Origin: Allostella sp. ATCC 35155
GTDB taxonomy: Bacteria > Pseudomonadota > Alphaproteobacteria > ATCC43930 > Allostellaceae
Reading direction: 5' to 3'
Assembly: GCA_006738865.1 (NCBI GenBank)
Contig: AP019701.1
Coordinates: 4,909,974 to 4,973,973 of the forward strand
Length of the DNA: 64,000 bases
Made by a program: the position numbers and the translations under genes. Within the stretch, counting starts at the first letter, position 1; every line of letters begins with the position of its first letter. The notes below the pieces were generated by a model. The model had not been told where the DNA came from. It worked only from the letters and a program-made list of their open reading frames with translations, and searched no databases. Below are positions 63,177-64,000 of the stretch, piece by piece.

Positions 63177-63727
63177 TTCTTGCGGAAGGCGTCGAGGGTC
63201 ACGACCTCGCCGGTGCGCCCAGGTGGCGGCTTCGCCGCCTCCTCGCCGGCATCGTCGGCAGCCGGCGCGGGCAGCGCGTGCATCGACGCCTCGGGGCGCT
63301 GCTCCGGCTTGGCCGGGACGACCTTCGGCTGGTCGGCGCCGTTCCGCGCCTCTTCGGCCGCGGCACTCCCGGCCGGCGCCTCGAACTGCAGGCCGAAGCT
63401 GACGGCGGGATCGGCGAAACCGGTCAGGGCCGGCCAGGGCACGACCAGACGCTCATGGATGTCACGGAAGCTGAGCGTGACGGCGAGATGTTCGTCGGTC
63501 GCCTCCAGGCCCCAGAACTGGTGCTGGAGGACGATCGTGATCTCTTCCGGATAGCGCTCGCGCAGATAGTCCGGCACCTCGACGCCGGGATACTGGCTCC
63601 GGAAGCTGATGTAGAAATGGTGGGCGCCGGGCAGGCCGCGTTCGGCGGTGCGTTCGATCACGCTGCGGACGATGCCGCGCAACGCGGCGTCCATGAGGGC
63701 CGGGTAGTTGAAGTGGTCCTTCGCCAT
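63173..63727 (-). CDS. sspB: ClpXP adaptor SspB, alphaproteobacterial type
   Basis: SspB tethers ssrA-tagged proteins to ClpXP. The 184-aa protein is of the alpha type: NYPALMDAALRGIVRSVIERTAERGLPGAHHFYISFRSQYPGV, then PEEITIVLQHQFWGLEATDEHLAVTLSF, an unstructured Pro/Ala-rich linker and the C-terminal ClpX-binding tail GEVVTLDAFRKK. ATG 63727. The tmRNA gene encoding the matching tag lies directly upstream on the same strand, an attractive functional pair. Confidence 0.93.
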   Translation of the reverse strand: MAKDHFNYPALMDAALRGIVRSVIERTAERGLPGAHHFYISFRSQYPGVEVPDYLRERYPEEITIVLQHQFWGLEATDEHLAVTLSFRDIHERLVVPWPALTGFADPAVSFGLQFEAPAGSAAAEEARNGADQPKVVPAKPEQRPEASMHALPAPAADDAGEEAAKPPPGRTGEVVTLDAFRKK

Positions 63728-63763
63728 GCGCCCCGGATAACCCCTGGTCCCGTGTCTCCGCCG

Positions 63764-63785
63764 GGCCGCCCTGCAGCGGGCGGCC
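63764..63785 (-). terminator. Hairpin between ssrA and sspB
   Basis: Arms GGCCGCCC (63764-63771) and GGGCGGCC (63778-63785) with loop TGCAGC form a perfect 8-bp stem just downstream of the ssrA coding piece on the minus strand. It could end or help process the tmRNA precursor; no U-tract is present. Confidence 0.5.
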
Positions 63786-64000
63786 GCAATTCAGTGGGGG
63801 GCTTCTGTTGCCCGGTGCCCCCCGAACCGCGCTTACCGGTTAGGCAGCGAGTGCGACCTTGTTGTCATTCGCACTTAGGATTTGACCCGATAACGGCGGT
63901 ATCATGCCGAGCGAAAGCAACGCCTTTACCACGCGCGTCGATCCTGGTTCGCCCCCATAGGCCGGGGCCCGAAGGCCACCGGAGAATGGTGGAGGCGCCG
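63786..64000 (-). ncRNA. ssrA: tmRNA, circularly permuted two-piece form (acceptor piece mostly off window)
   Basis: On the minus strand the tag reading frame at 63872-63840 is GCG AAT GAC AAC AAG GTC GCA CTC GCT GCC TAA, encoding ANDNKVALAA. The tRNA-like 5' strand GGGGGCG starts at 63956, followed by GAACCAGGATCGACG. Its partner CGCCTCC-A-CCA (63997-63987) is upstream of it, not downstream, with a 30-nt intervening segment (63986-63957): this is the permuted gene of Alphaproteobacteria. A stem GGGGGGC/GCCCCCC downstream of the tag is a pseudoknot candidate. The 3' end near 63786 is approximate, and the rest of the acceptor piece lies beyond 64000. Confidence 0.9.

Overview
The window reads as a stretch of conserved chromosome from a high-GC alphaproteobacterium, probably of the Rhodospirillales/Geminicoccales breadth. 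Pointers are the aerobic cobaltochelatase genes cobS-cobT, the ctaC-ctaD-ctaB-ctaG-ctaE-DUF983-SURF1-thrC-M16 order, an F0 operon with b and b' subunits split from F1, an SspB of the alpha type, an ECF-ChrR pair, and a circularly permuted two-piece tmRNA gene. I see no insertion sequence, prophage, integrase, CRISPR array, tRNA or rRNA gene.

Layout. 1-10.5 kb: cobST, tamA-tamB (outer-membrane assembly, with a candidate general-stress EcfG promoter in front), a Tat-exported dienelactone hydrolase and a NIPSNAP protein. 10.5-16 kb: a divergent argG, a secreted protein coupled to rlmN, an IalB-like protein, and an ECF sigma/ChrR operon. 16-23.3 kb: envelope lipid genes, first the LPS genes lpxK-waaA-DUF374, then a GT4 glycosyltransferase and a PlcP-like phosphoesterase divergent from a diacylglycerol kinase, a set resembling phosphate-starvation lipid remodelling; then an AAA ATPase and a small secreted protein. 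23.7-31.7 kb: tldE, a three-gene YnbA/PlsC/CdsA-like phospholipid operon, ubiD, DUF4170, a methyltransferase and phoH. 31-36.6 kb: peroxiredoxin, DsbD/ScsB, YqgE, a RimJ-like acetyltransferase and an M16 protease.

36.6-48.7 kb: thrC, M32 carboxypeptidase and the aa3-type cytochrome oxidase operon (subunits, heme O synthase, Cox11 and SURF1 assembly factors) divergent from tldD; then a Lys-rich exported mini-protein, an acetyltransferase with no ordinary start codon, and a lipoprotein. 48.7-54 kb: gshA-rsmE divergent from ubiA, a Sel1 protein and an MFS transporter. 54-56.6 kb: the F0 operon atpI-B-E-F'-F. 56.7-63.7 kb: smc-dsbA-DUF721 divergent from mutY, then a Nudix hydrolase and sspB. The right edge holds ssrA, encoding the degradation tag that SspB delivers to ClpXP.

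Taken together the window is dominated by envelope biogenesis (LPS, phospholipids, outer-membrane assembly), aerobic respiration and redox protein quality control. Many gene pairs overlap by ATGA/GTGA. Starts were chosen by frame, Shine-Dalgarno match and remembered family N-termini, without database searches.
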